Assembly (NCBI RefSeq): GCF_900604285.1
Contig: NZ_UWNY01000001.1
Coordinates: forward strand, 620,001-684,000
Source of the DNA: Varibaculum vaginae
GTDB lineage: Bacteria > Actinomycetota > Actinomycetes > Actinomycetales > Actinomycetaceae
Direction: 5' to 3'
Length of the DNA: 64,000 nucleotides
Below the pieces are notes generated by a model. That model had not been told where the DNA came from. It ran no database searches and worked only from the letters and a program-made list of their open reading frames with translations. Positions within the stretch are counted from its first letter, which is position 1; each line of letters begins with the position of its first letter. This document shows positions 1-9,936 of this stretch, piece by piece. Both the position numbers and the translations under genes were made by a program.

Positions 1-929
1 AGACAAAGTTCGATTCCCCCAACTGCGTCTACCAATTGAGTTACTGATCCCATGCTAACTTCTAGATAGTGATCAACTTTTACTCCACTTAAGCTTTCTA
101 CCGTTTGCACCAGTAGTTTGGGGCCTTCCAAAGAATAAGCGGCGTTTAGCTTGTTTAAACCGTATCCGGGAATATCTACTGCGGTATCACGGGGGAGGGA
201 AACGATGGCGGACATAGAGTTAACTCTGCGTATCAGCATGATCGTATCTGTACGGGCGCCTACGTCCTCACCGGAAACTCCGCCATCACTACCATCGGAA
301 CGTTTATCAGAGCCGGCGATCAGCCATGTTTCACCTTCGTTAGCCGGCAAAGCAGAGAGTGCATCAACCCGATTTAACTGTGAATTCACTAAATGGCAAA
401 GGTAGAGCGGCCAGGCAATCATAAAAATTAAGCCGAGTGTTAGCCCTATTGCCAAAATACGGCGAACTCTGAAGTTGGGGCGTGGAACTCGGCGCTCTTT
501 AGAGGGCGGAATTGGCTCTAAGCGACTAGGAGTCTGGGGGGTTCCCAGCTCTTCTGGGGATGCATCTAGTTTTTTTTGGGGTAATACTCGGGTGCGAGCG
601 GGCGCGGAGCGCCCAGCAAATCGGGAACCAGTGCGCATTTGTATGGGAATCTCTTGGGCATTGGTGGTGCAGGATTCCTTCTGGTGCGCCTGATTACTGC
701 TTAGTTTTCTTGAAATTGCGGGACGAACCCTATTTCCCCCAGGGGTAGGGGAAGTATAACTTGTGTTCTGGTTATTGGCTGGGGAGGAGGAAACCTGGTT
801 ACCAGCTTGAGAGCTTTCTGGGCGGTTTCGTTTTTCCCTAGGAGAATATGAGGGGGGAATCTGTTGTTTGCGCTGCGGACGGGGACGTTTAGGTGGGGGA
901 AACGATGCTGGAAGATCCGACTGACTCAA
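1..929 (-). CDS. LCP-family cell-wall ligase, C-terminus beyond window
   Basis: A reading frame open from a TTG start (929) to the window edge encodes at least 309 residues. It begins with about 140 residues of Pro/Ser/Arg-rich, probably cytoplasmic sequence, followed by one membrane segment (ILAIGLTLGLIFMIAWPLYL). The LytR-CpsA-Psr domain follows: AGSDKRSD, then RTDTIMLIR, SLPRDTAVDIPGYG and VDAVGGIEL. The Arg and Asp positions typical of the polyprenyl-phosphate site are present. LCP enzymes transfer undecaprenyl-linked glycopolymers to peptidoglycan outside the membrane. The TTG lies just downstream of a GGGAG ribosome site. It is followed by a second LCP gene upstream on the same strand, so the two are probably co-transcribed. 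The family call is firm; the exact start and the ligand are not known. Confidence 0.85.
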   Translation of the reverse strand, partial: MSQSDLPASFPPPKRPRPQRKQQIPPSYSPREKRNRPESSQAGNQVSSSPANNQNTSYTSPTPGGNRVRPAISRKLSSNQAHQKESCTTNAQEIPIQMRTGSRFAGRSAPARTRVLPQKKLDASPEELGTPQTPSRLEPIPPSKERRVPRPNFRVRRILAIGLTLGLIFMIAWPLYLCHLVNSQLNRVDALSALPANEGETWLIAGSDKRSDGSDGGVSGEDVGARTDTIMLIRRVNSMSAIVSLPRDTAVDIPGYGLNKLNAAYSLEGPKLLVQTVESLSGVKVDHYLEVSMGSVTQLVDAVGGIELC

Positions 930-965
930 GTTACTTACTCCCTGATTAAAACTTGGGTATATGAC

Positions 966-2276
966 CTATTTTTTCGCTTCGCACTTCCTTTGCAGTGCAA
1001 CTAGGTCATCGTTTGGTTCCTGGGAACTGGCATCATTCCCATTGTTTTGGGGGCTGGAAGTGGTTGTGTTGGATTCAGTGCTTTTCCCGCTTGTAGTGTC
1101 CCCACTGGGGGAGCTAGCAGAGGGAGACGCTGAGCTCTCCGCTTCGATAGTGTAAACCTTGCCGTTACCGTCTCGAACTCCAACTCCCACCGGCAGGGAA
1201 GTATCGTTAATAAAAGCTTCCCAGATGGGTCTTACTTCTTCATCTTTTACCACCACTCGGTTGGGGTCGGTTGGGGCGGGATAAACTGGCAGGGTAACGA
1301 AACGAAGGTTTTCCGGTTTCAGCGACTGTAATGACCAGCCTAAGCCAGCCATTTCGGATACTGAAGATATGCCTTCAGAAATGCTCAAAGACCGTAATCC
1401 GCTGCCAATAAAATCGTAAAGTTGGTTGAGGGAAGTTAGCATATTTTTTTGCATAGCAGTGCGCATCATAATTCCCATTACTGCTTGTTGCCGCTCAATA
1501 CGTTTCAGGTCAGACCCATCAGAACCTTCCACTCCTTCCCTTACACGCGCGTAACCCAGTGCTTGTTGGCCATTAAAATGGGTACATCCGGCCTCTAGAT
1601 TTAGTCCCGAATTTTCTTGGTCATGAATGGCGGTGGGGATATAGACATTAATTCCGCCGAGAGCGTCAATCATAGAAGTAAAACCACTGAAATCTACCAC
1701 TACGGATTCGTCAATTCGCATTCCAGAAAGTTTTTCTACAGTTTTCCAAGTGCACAACACCGCTGAAGTGCGGTCGTTGTTAGTTCCGCCGATAGAAAAA
1801 GCCCAATTGAACTGGGCATATTCTGGAGAAGATTCTGTGCCATTTCCCAGGTCGCACGCAGGAATGTCCACTAGCAAATCCCGGGGGATGGAAACCACGT
1901 TCACGTGGGATCGATCCTTGGAGATATGCATAATCATGGTGGTATCTGAGCGCTCACCATCGTCCTCGCCGCCAACTAAAGCTTGATTTTTGTCGCCCGC
2001 GCGGGAATCGGAACCAATAATCAAAATATTGATTGCACGTCCACTATAGGAATCAGGCGGGGTACGCCCCAATTTGCTGGCGGTATGGATGTTATTCACT
2101 TGACTAGATAAGTCGCGGTAAACCAGGAAACCTCCGGTGAGCGAAAAAGAGAGGGCAAACCCCAAGACACTGATTAGAATCCTGAGCAGCCTACGTGGGT
2201 AGGGGGGATTAACAGCGTGAAGGGTGCGCCCTAAATAGGCTTTTGCGCTTATCTTGTGTGAACTCACGTGTGTCAC
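966..2276 (-). CDS. LCP-family (LytR-CpsA-Psr) cell-wall ligase
   Basis: A 436-residue membrane-anchored extracellular protein. Residues about 30-55 form a signal anchor (LLRILISVLGFALSFSLTGG). The LCP domain spans about 80-300 and shows IIGSDSRAGD, RSDTTMIMHI, VSIPRDLLVDIP, MIDALGGINVYIP and GYARVREG, which include the conserved Asp and Arg residues of the active site. A Ser/Thr/Pro-rich tail of about 60 residues ends the protein and may sit in the cell wall. LCP proteins attach teichoic acid-like or other glycopolymers to peptidoglycan. It lies 36 bases upstream of the other LCP gene on the same strand, suggesting an operon. The specific polymer cannot be read from sequence. Confidence 0.9.
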   Translation of the reverse strand: MTHVSSHKISAKAYLGRTLHAVNPPYPRRLLRILISVLGFALSFSLTGGFLVYRDLSSQVNNIHTASKLGRTPPDSYSGRAINILIIGSDSRAGDKNQALVGGEDDGERSDTTMIMHISKDRSHVNVVSIPRDLLVDIPACDLGNGTESSPEYAQFNWAFSIGGTNNDRTSAVLCTWKTVEKLSGMRIDESVVVDFSGFTSMIDALGGINVYIPTAIHDQENSGLNLEAGCTHFNGQQALGYARVREGVEGSDGSDLKRIERQQAVMGIMMRTAMQKNMLTSLNQLYDFIGSGLRSLSISEGISSVSEMAGLGWSLQSLKPENLRFVTLPVYPAPTDPNRVVVKDEEVRPIWEAFINDTSLPVGVGVRDGNGKVYTIEAESSASPSASSPSGDTTSGKSTESNTTTSSPQNNGNDASSQEPNDDLVALQRKCEAKK

Positions 2277-2318
2277 TCTATACTGTTCTGCCTAAATTGT
2301 AACGATTTGGCTAAGGAG

Positions 2319-2981
2319 TTAGGGAAGTTGCCAGTTAATTGGGGTTGTTCCCAGCTGTTGTAGCAAAGAATTGGTACGTGAAAAAGGTCGGGAACCGAAG
2401 AATCCACGAGAAGCTGATAATGGAGAGGGGTGTGCTGACTGTACGATCGGAGTTTTTCCGAGTGCAGAGCCTAGGGATTGAGCCTGCTTCCCCCATAGGA
2501 TGGCTACCAGTGGCCGGTCGCGGGCTATTAAAGCGGAAATGGCGCAGTCGGTTACCTCTTCCCATCCGCGTCCTTGGTGAGAACCGGCCTTATTCGGGGT
2601 GACGGTAAGTACTCTGTTCAATAGCATTACTCCCTGTTTTGCCCAGGGACGTAAATCCCCGCTACTAGGAGTGGAACATCCTAAGTCGTCGTGGAGCTCC
2701 TTAAAAATATTTTTTAGGGATTTGGGAATTTCTATTCCTGGTTTTACCGAAAAAGACAGTCCCATTGCGTTCCCGGGAGTCGGGTAGGGATCCTGCCCCA
2801 CAATTAATACTTTTACCTGATCAAAGGGGTAAGTGAATGCCCGAAAAATGTCCCCGCCAGAAGGAAGATAGTTATTGCCTTCATCGCGCAGCATCTTGCC
2901 CATTTCCGAGATTTTTGCAGTGGCTGGAGTCATTACTTCCGCCCAGGAAGGGTGCATGATCTTTTCCAGGTTTGTGCTCAT
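2319..2981 (-). CDS. ung: Uracil-DNA glycosylase, family 1
   Basis: A 220-residue protein of normal family length that removes uracil from DNA as the first step of base excision repair. The water-activating motif [18 protein letters not shown] is complete, and the DNA-intercalating loop [18 protein letters not shown] carries the catalytic His. [16 protein letters not shown] matches the uracil-binding region. The ATG start at 2981 precedes a well-formed family N-terminus. It ends 42 bases from the LCP gene start on the same strand. Only weakly informative context. Confidence 0.95.
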   Translation of the reverse strand: MSTNLEKIMHPSWAEVMTPATAKISEMGKMLRDEGNNYLPSGGDIFRAFTYPFDQVKVLIVGQDPYPTPGNAMGLSFSVKPGIEIPKSLKNIFKELHDDLGCSTPSSGDLRPWAKQGVMLLNRVLTVTPNKAGSHQGRGWEEVTDCAISALIARDRPLVAILWGKQAQSLGSALGKTPIVQSAHPSPLSASRGFFGSRPFSRTNSLLQQLGTTPINWQLP

Positions 2982-3080
2982 GGCTTCATCTTAACCTGTT
3001 CTTCTAGCTTAGCTAACGGGGGTAAATGTTTATTCATCGGCGTGGCAGTCGCCCCTTGAATGGTCTAATCCGGTTAACCT

Positions 3081-3686
3081 GTGTTTGTGAGTAAACAAGA
3101 GTTTCCGGAAGATGAGTTTGATGTGATGGCCGAAGATGGCCCCTCGGGCGCTCATCGTCGCCCGGTTAGGCGCTGGCAGGCACTGTTACCTATTTTAGTG
3201 GTACTCGTACTCGGCCCAGCTTTGGCTTGGGGTGGGGTAGCCTTAATGAAAAGTGCCGAGCATACGCAAACTCCTGCTGCCACTAAAACTACGGCTGCGA
3301 CCGCGAGCTCCAGGCCGAATACTAGCCCCAAAAAGAATGCTAAACCGCAGAAGTCGACGGCTCCGAAACCTACTGAAAGTCCTGCTGCTAAGGTTTCGGC
3401 AGAAGAGAAGGCAAAAGCCCGAGTATGGGTGCTGAATGCCTCTAATCGCACTGGATGGGCAAGAGAAATTGCAGATAAGCTCGAGAAGGATGGTTTTTCG
3501 AGTCCGGTGGCCAATAATACCCAAGCTAGTGGGATAAGTGGCTCGATTGTGCTTTATCGGGGTTCTCAGTTTGAAGCTGTCGCCAAGGAAGCTGCGAAAG
3601 TGGCAGGTATTAGTGATGTGCAAAATGCAGACAGTGGCGGATACCAAATTGGCGATACTGATATTGCCATTTATTTACTAAAGTGA
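3081..3686 (+). CDS. LytR C-terminal domain membrane protein
   Basis: A 201-residue protein with a short acidic cytoplasmic N-terminus, one membrane segment (ALLPILVVLVLGPALAWGGVAL, about residues 35-54), a Thr/Ala/Pro/Lys-rich linker and a folded C-terminal domain beginning RVWVLNASNRTGWAREIADKL. That last pattern (VLNAS, then AxxIAxxL, GF and IVLYRG) is typical of the LytR_C domain, found alone or fused to LCP proteins in actinobacteria. A role in the envelope next to the LCP genes is an inference. The start is GTG 3081; GTG 3087 in the same frame is equally possible. Confidence 0.75.
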   Translation: MFVSKQEFPEDEFDVMAEDGPSGAHRRPVRRWQALLPILVVLVLGPALAWGGVALMKSAEHTQTPAATKTTAATASSRPNTSPKKNAKPQKSTAPKPTESPAAKVSAEEKAKARVWVLNASNRTGWAREIADKLEKDGFSSPVANNTQASGISGSIVLYRGSQFEAVAKEAAKVAGISDVQNADSGGYQIGDTDIAIYLLK

Positions 3687-3818
3687 GTTAGTGCTTATTT
3701 TAGGGGGCATGTTTACCCTTGTTTATTCCCCATCTTTAGACACGCACGATTTCTCAGAGATTATTTACTCGCCTATTTTCACTTAGAGGGTATTTTAGGT
3801 TCTGTTTTTCGCTGAAAG

Positions 3819-3845
3819 TTTGCACTTGCTATAGGAGAGTGCCAG
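3819..3845 (+). promoter_or_regulatory. CIRCE-like HrcA operator, upstream copy
   Basis: The half-sites TTTGCACTT and GAGTGCCAG are separated by exactly nine bases, matching the CIRCE layout (TTAGCACTC-N9-GAGTGCTAA) with several mismatches. It lies 35 bases centre-to-centre upstream of a better copy, both before groEL. Confidence 0.6.
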
Positions 3846-3853
3846 AATCGTAG

Positions 3854-3880
3854 TTAGCACTCGAACCTAGAGAGTGATAA
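3854..3880 (+). promoter_or_regulatory. CIRCE operator for HrcA upstream of groEL
   Basis: TTAGCACTC, nine bases, then GAGTGATAA: one mismatch to the CIRCE consensus. CIRCE is the binding site of the heat-shock repressor HrcA, so groEL here is very probably HrcA-controlled. About 135 bases separate it from the groEL start; that stretch is GC-rich and probably a structured leader. Confidence 0.9.
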
Positions 3881-3973
3881 AACCGAGTTCTTGGTGAGGG
3901 GGCAACGTTCCGAGACGGGATCGGGGCGGAGTCCTCGTCCGTCGCGGGCATCAAGGCTGGGTCGAAGATCTAA

Positions 3974-5647
<1,674 letters not shown>

Positions 5648-5703
5648 TCGGTGCTGCGGTTGCTTGGCGGTATATAGCTGCTAGGCACAACTGATACTGA
5701 GAA

Positions 5704-5739
5704 GCGGGGGGCGAACCGAAAGGTTCGCCCCCCGCTTTT
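5704..5739. terminator. Bidirectional terminator between groEL and WXG100 gene
   Basis: A perfect 14-bp GC-rich stem with a GAAA loop (arms 5704-5717 and 5722-5735), followed by TTTT. It lies between two convergent genes and can serve both; the strand-reverse side has fewer U residues. Confidence 0.9.
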
Positions 5740-5750
5740 GCCTCCCCGCC

Positions 5751-6041
5751 TTACCCAGCAAACATGGCTGCCGCGCCACTTTCAGCATCTTCGTAACTGG
5801 CGGATGCGGCCTGTAAAGCATGGCCGATAGCATCAAGGGCGGATTCCATCTGGGCTTGAGCAGCGCGCCAACGGGTAGCACAATCCGCGAAGGAGCTGGC
5901 AGCTGTCCCGCTCCAGGATCCTTGTAGAGATTGAACTTGCGTCATCATGGCGGCGGCATCGGTGCGTAGCTGTCCGGCGATTGCTGCTGCTTGAGCACCT
6001 GCGGCCGCCACCTGTCCGGAATCTACGTTGAACTGTGCCAT
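5751..6041 (-). CDS. WXG100-family (EsxA/ESAT-6-like) protein
   Basis: A 96-residue, Ala- and Gln-rich, predicted helical-hairpin protein. The WXG turn is present as SWSGTAASSF at about residues 42-51, and the length is typical. WXG100 proteins are usually exported as dimers by type VII (ESX) secretion systems. No EccC-type ATPase, second WXG100 gene or other ESX component is in the window, so the gene is solitary here. It has a strong AAGGAG ribosome site before ATG 6041. The canonical export tail YxxxD/E appears as YEDAE near the C-terminus, in agreement with a secreted substrate. Confidence 0.85.
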   Translation of the reverse strand: MAQFNVDSGQVAAAGAQAAAIAGQLRTDAAAMMTQVQSLQGSWSGTAASSFADCATRWRAAQAQMESALDAIGHALQAASASYEDAESGAAAMFAG

Positions 6042-6216
6042 ATAGTTTTCTCCTTAAAGTAGCTTATTGATTGGTTAGCGTCATCAATCTAGAGCCGGGG
6101 CGAAGGAGATATTGCAGTCCCTATAATTTTTCGAGGAAATGACAGTATTGGGCACGCCTGTGTACAAATCTGTAAATCGAAGATCATCCAATTATTTATA
6201 TTGGACGATTTTGCGG

Positions 6217-7347
6217 TTATATCTCGGACAATGAATCCTCGTCATCGGCGGAAGAATACATATTTTCCTCGTTTTCGTCTTCCTGAGGCAGGGAGGGAGA
6301 ATCTTCCTCTTCAGTTTCATCAAAATTTTGAGCGCTGCGGCTTTCAAGTTTTTTCACAGCAATCTTTCGCATAGTTAAAGTGGAGAACTGGTCAGCCACA
6401 TTCTCCATTGAAGACAATCCATTTTCGGTTTCGTTAGCGACATTTTCGGCTTGTAACTGCGCAGCTCGTTCCTCTATGGCTTTTCTTTCGGTGGCTGATA
6501 CTTTTACTACCGGGATCTTGGTGGAAGAGGGTTTGTCTTCCGGTGACAAATTTGGCTGGCGGGATATCGTTCGTGCAGAAGCACCTTTAATCACTACGAT
6601 TTCCGAGGTATCAGTAGCGGAACTTTTGTCTTTATTCTTGGGACGCGATACGGTTTTTTCTTTCCCGGTCGGATCCCCCGGAATTAAAGCTGAAAGCTTC
6701 GCGTACTCACCCTCCAAATTTTGTCGTGCCGCATTCTCGTTTCCACTGCCCAGGGGGGAGTGGAAAATCGTATCCCGTGCCAGGAGCTTCGAGATCAATG
6801 ACCTTCGCAAGCGGGCGTAACGGAGCTGCTCCATAGCATCCATCTCCGCCCTCATTAACTGACAGTAGCTGCGGTAATCCTGAGGGGAAGCTCCCAAATA
6901 CGAAATGGCAGCATCAACAAAAATACAGGCATCTAAATCATCAGAGGGAGGTTGCCGTCCTTCTAGCATCAGAATCAGTTCCCCGACCCGAATGGCATTT
7001 TCTTTTTGCGCTCCGAGCTGCAAAAGACGATCAAGTGCAAAATCGGAAGAAGCGGGATAGTTTTCGTAGTTAGTGGTATTTCTAGCTCGCGTTTGTGACT
7101 GGGTAATTACTCCGTGATACCAGGCAGCTACGGTTAAAACTGCTGGTTGCTGTGAAGCGTTAGTGAAGTGATCCAAACAAGTTAGCAGGCGAATCAAATG
7201 GGAAGTAGTGTGAAACTCTCGTCCGACAGATTGCCACATTCCCAGGAGTTTATCTGCTTCTTTCCGTAGCAAGACGTCATCGGCTATCCCCAGCTCCCGC
7301 ATAGCTTTGACGAATCCCGTCTGTAGCCAAGATGGCGCACCTGGCAT
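6217..7347 (-). CDS. Degenerate HD-domain-like protein with acidic C-terminal tail
   Basis: A 376-residue protein. The N-terminal 200 residues look like the predicted metal-dependent HD phosphohydrolase family (COG4339 type): REFHTTSHLIRLL, AAWYHGVI, IFVDAAISYLGASPQDY and a late ARQNLEGEY. In active relatives the second motif reads HD; here it is HG, so one metal ligand is missing and activity is doubtful. The remaining 175 residues are low-complexity, charged and very acidic at the end (EEEDSPSLPQEDENEENMYS). The family assignment is by pattern recall; function is not known. It is followed 150 bases later by the WXG100 gene on the same strand. Confidence 0.6.
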   Translation of the reverse strand: MPGAPSWLQTGFVKAMRELGIADDVLLRKEADKLLGMWQSVGREFHTTSHLIRLLTCLDHFTNASQQPAVLTVAAWYHGVITQSQTRARNTTNYENYPASSDFALDRLLQLGAQKENAIRVGELILMLEGRQPPSDDLDACIFVDAAISYLGASPQDYRSYCQLMRAEMDAMEQLRYARLRRSLISKLLARDTIFHSPLGSGNENAARQNLEGEYAKLSALIPGDPTGKEKTVSRPKNKDKSSATDTSEIVVIKGASARTISRQPNLSPEDKPSSTKIPVVKVSATERKAIEERAAQLQAENVANETENGLSSMENVADQFSTLTMRKIAVKKLESRSAQNFDETEEEDSPSLPQEDENEENMYSSADDEDSLSEI

Positions 7348-7460
7348 AGCCCTTGAACCCCCAATGAATGAATCTTGCTTTGGTTATCCTACGGCTAAAA
7401 ACGTAGGAGGGAAAATAAACGATAAATATGCTGATCCATCTATAGTAGATTTAGTCTGCT

Positions 7461-9086
7461 TTAGGTGGAAGCTTTCTCTGTGTTTTTAAGTGATTTCCTG
7501 GTAGAGCCTTTTTTGAAAATCTTTCCTGGAGTTTTTGCGGTTTTCTTTTCAGTGGGCGAAGGATCAATCGCGGGGAAAGATACTCGAATGGTGAGCCCGC
7601 CCCCAACAGTAGCTAATGCTTGGGCAGTTCCCCCATGCACTGCGGCAATCGCGGCCACAATCGAGAGTCCAAGACCGGTACCACCAGTTTGGCGCGAACG
7701 GGAACCGTCCCGGCGATAAAAACGTCCAAAAATTTCATCTAGCTCGTTCTCCGGAACCCCCTCGCCATGGTCACGAACCTCTAAAACGGCTTTACCAGCG
7801 CTGATTCCCGCGAGGATCTCTACCGGAACTTGTGTGGAAGTGTAGCGCTCCACGTTACCAATCAGATTGGTCATCACTTGCGTGAGCTGGTCACGATCTG
7901 CCAGCACTAGTGCGCTGTCTCCCTTGTCTAACTCCAGGGGTGAGCCGTCCAGGTGTAGCAGGCTAATTTCCCGCTCTGGCGAAAGTGCTGTTAAATCGAG
8001 AGCTCCGGCGGCAGCAACCCGATATAAATCTACAGCCTTCATTTTTATCTGCCTGCCCTCATCTAGGCGCGCCAGTTTGAGTAGATCCTCTACCAGCAAC
8101 CCCATTCGGGTGGCTTCTGATTCGATGCGTCCCATGACTTCATCAACCCGCTCTGGAGGTACGCCGCCCATTTTATATAGTTCCCCATAACCGCGAATTG
8201 CAGCCAGGGGAGTGCGTAACTCGTGAGAAGCATCAGACACGAACTGGCGTACTTTTTGCTCGCTGCGTTTTTGGGTGACAATAGTTTCCTCAATCCGGGA
8301 AAGCATAAAGTTTAGCGCTGACGCCAGGGATAACACTTCACCGGAACGCACTTGGGATATGTCGATACGTTCATGCAGGTCGCCAGAGGAAATCTTCCCG
8401 GCAACCTCCTCCATTTGCCGCAGAGGACGCAGGGAAACTTGTACTAACACGTAGGCTAAAACCCCGCCTATCAAAATAATGATGACCGACGTCCCCAAAA
8501 CGTTAATGCCGGTAGCGGTAACTGTTTGGGTAACGGTTTGTAGCGGTAGTGCCACGATTAAAGTTCCGGTGATTTTAGAGTCGTGAGTGCTGCGAACTGG
8601 AAGCATAATCGCTCGCCAAGCTGAGGAAGCTTCCCCCGCAATTGTAAAGGGCTTTTCCCAGGAGATGTCTCGCGATTTTTCTGCTAGTGCTAAAGCCTTG
8701 GGATCTGGACGTCCCATATCCAAAGCCGCAATAGAGGAAGTGGCTTCCGCAACTTCGCCATCGTAGTTTACCCTTACAAAATAGTTCGTGGGTTGATTGC
8801 CTTGGAAAGTGCCTTTATCCAGCAGATCCACCAAATCATTAGTTTTTATCCGTGAGGCGGTAGCTTTCAGATTGGAGTCGATCTGTGCCGCTAAGTGGGA
8901 ATGTAAAATTCCCAGCATTGCGGTTCCGGTTCCGCCTAAACCTCCGGCCAGCAGTGCCATAATTATCAAGACTAGACGCCAGGTCAGGGGGATACGTTGC
9001 CAATAGCTGCGGTTTTTCCTAGTGTCTTTAGCTGCCGGATGTTCCGCAGTCTTCTCCGAGGTTCTACCAGCGTTCGCTAAGGGCAT
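7461..9086 (-). CDS. Sensor histidine kinase (TrcS/TcrY type)
   Basis: A 541-residue membrane sensor. After about 30 residues comes a first membrane segment (LVLIIMALLAGGLGGTGTAM), an extracellular sensor region of about 150 residues, a second membrane segment (VIIILIGGVLAYVLVQVSL), a HAMP linker, the phospho-acceptor motif SDASHELRTPLAAIRGYGEL, and the ATPase motifs NLIGNVERYT, DHGEGVPENE, FYRRDGSRSRQTGGTGLGLS. It phosphorylates the adjacent response regulator. ATG 9086 overlaps the regulator stop by one base (TAATG), indicating translational coupling; an ATG at 9149 is also open but would overlap further. The C-terminus is Lys-rich. The signal is not known. Confidence 0.9.
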   Translation of the reverse strand: MPLANAGRTSEKTAEHPAAKDTRKNRSYWQRIPLTWRLVLIIMALLAGGLGGTGTAMLGILHSHLAAQIDSNLKATASRIKTNDLVDLLDKGTFQGNQPTNYFVRVNYDGEVAEATSSIAALDMGRPDPKALALAEKSRDISWEKPFTIAGEASSAWRAIMLPVRSTHDSKITGTLIVALPLQTVTQTVTATGINVLGTSVIIILIGGVLAYVLVQVSLRPLRQMEEVAGKISSGDLHERIDISQVRSGEVLSLASALNFMLSRIEETIVTQKRSEQKVRQFVSDASHELRTPLAAIRGYGELYKMGGVPPERVDEVMGRIESEATRMGLLVEDLLKLARLDEGRQIKMKAVDLYRVAAAGALDLTALSPEREISLLHLDGSPLELDKGDSALVLADRDQLTQVMTNLIGNVERYTSTQVPVEILAGISAGKAVLEVRDHGEGVPENELDEIFGRFYRRDGSRSRQTGGTGLGLSIVAAIAAVHGGTAQALATVGGGLTIRVSFPAIDPSPTEKKTAKTPGKIFKKGSTRKSLKNTEKAST

Positions 9087-9790
9087 TAGTGCTTTCCAGA
9101 ACGAATCATGTAGCCGATTCCACGTCGGGTGGTAATAATATCCCCGCAAGATCCGGGTACATCTAGTTTGCGCCGCAGATAGGAAATATAGGATTCCACG
9201 ATGGCGGCTTCGCCGTTCCAGTCGTATTCCCAGACGTGGTCAAGGATTTGGGCTTTAGAAACAACTCGTCCTTCGTTGATCATTAGGTAACGTAATAATT
9301 TGAACTCAGTGGGGGAGAGGTCTATTACTTGCCCGGCACGGCGTACCTCATGGGCGTCCTCGTCTAAAGCAATATCAGCCACCCGAATTACCGCATCTTC
9401 CCCGGAAACCCCCCGGGTGCGCCGCAAAATCGCGTTAATCCGGGCGACTACTTCTTCTAGCCCAAAAGGTTTAGTTACGTAGTCGTCCCCACCTACGGTT
9501 AGCCCCTGGACTTTATCGCTCATATCGTCTTTTGCAGTCAGGAAGAGAATGGGGGTGGTGAAGCCATTTTCGCGTAGGCGGCGGGTGACAGTGAAGCCGT
9601 CCACGTCTGGAAGCATTACATCCAACACGATTAGATCCGGGTTGGTGGATTCGGCCTGTTTGATAGCTTCGGAGCCATTGGCGGCAGTGATAACTTCGAA
9701 TCCGGTGTAGCGCAAAGAAGAAGCGAGGAGGTCGCGGATATTAGGTTCATCGTCTACCACCAACAGGCGGGCAGCGTCTTTAGTAGTCAT
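9086..9790 (-). CDS. OmpR/PhoB-family response regulator
   Basis: A 234-residue DNA-binding regulator. The receiver domain has the acidic pair in LLVVDDEPN, the phospho-acceptor Asp in LIVLDVMLPDVDGF and the Lys in DYVTKPFGLEE. The C-terminal winged helix shows the family pattern LSPTEFKLLRYLMINEGRVV, VWEYDWNGEAAIVESYISYL and TTRRGIGYMI. ATG 9788-9790 (MTTKDAARLLVVDDE) gives the correct family start; the open frame reaches 9922 but the extra residues are unlike the family. It is the first gene of a two-gene operon with the kinase. Confidence 0.93.
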   Translation of the reverse strand: MTTKDAARLLVVDDEPNIRDLLASSLRYTGFEVITAANGSEAIKQAESTNPDLIVLDVMLPDVDGFTVTRRLRENGFTTPILFLTAKDDMSDKVQGLTVGGDDYVTKPFGLEEVVARINAILRRTRGVSGEDAVIRVADIALDEDAHEVRRAGQVIDLSPTEFKLLRYLMINEGRVVSKAQILDHVWEYDWNGEAAIVESYISYLRRKLDVPGSCGDIITTRRGIGYMIRSGKH

Positions 9791-9936
9791 AAGCCAAATT
9801 TTACCCAAAAAACTGGATAGTAGCTGAATGAATTCTGGGAGACGTGTGGATGGAGGCTTAGAGGGCTTGGGTGTTAATCCTCGCCGCCAGCGGGTAGAAT
9901 CAAGCCAGCAAGAAAAGAACATCTGAGGGAAATAGC

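Noticed and set aside
3152-3647. Antisense ORFs opposite the LytR_C gene
   Set aside because: They arise from the Ala/Pro/Lys-rich linker composition of the sense gene.
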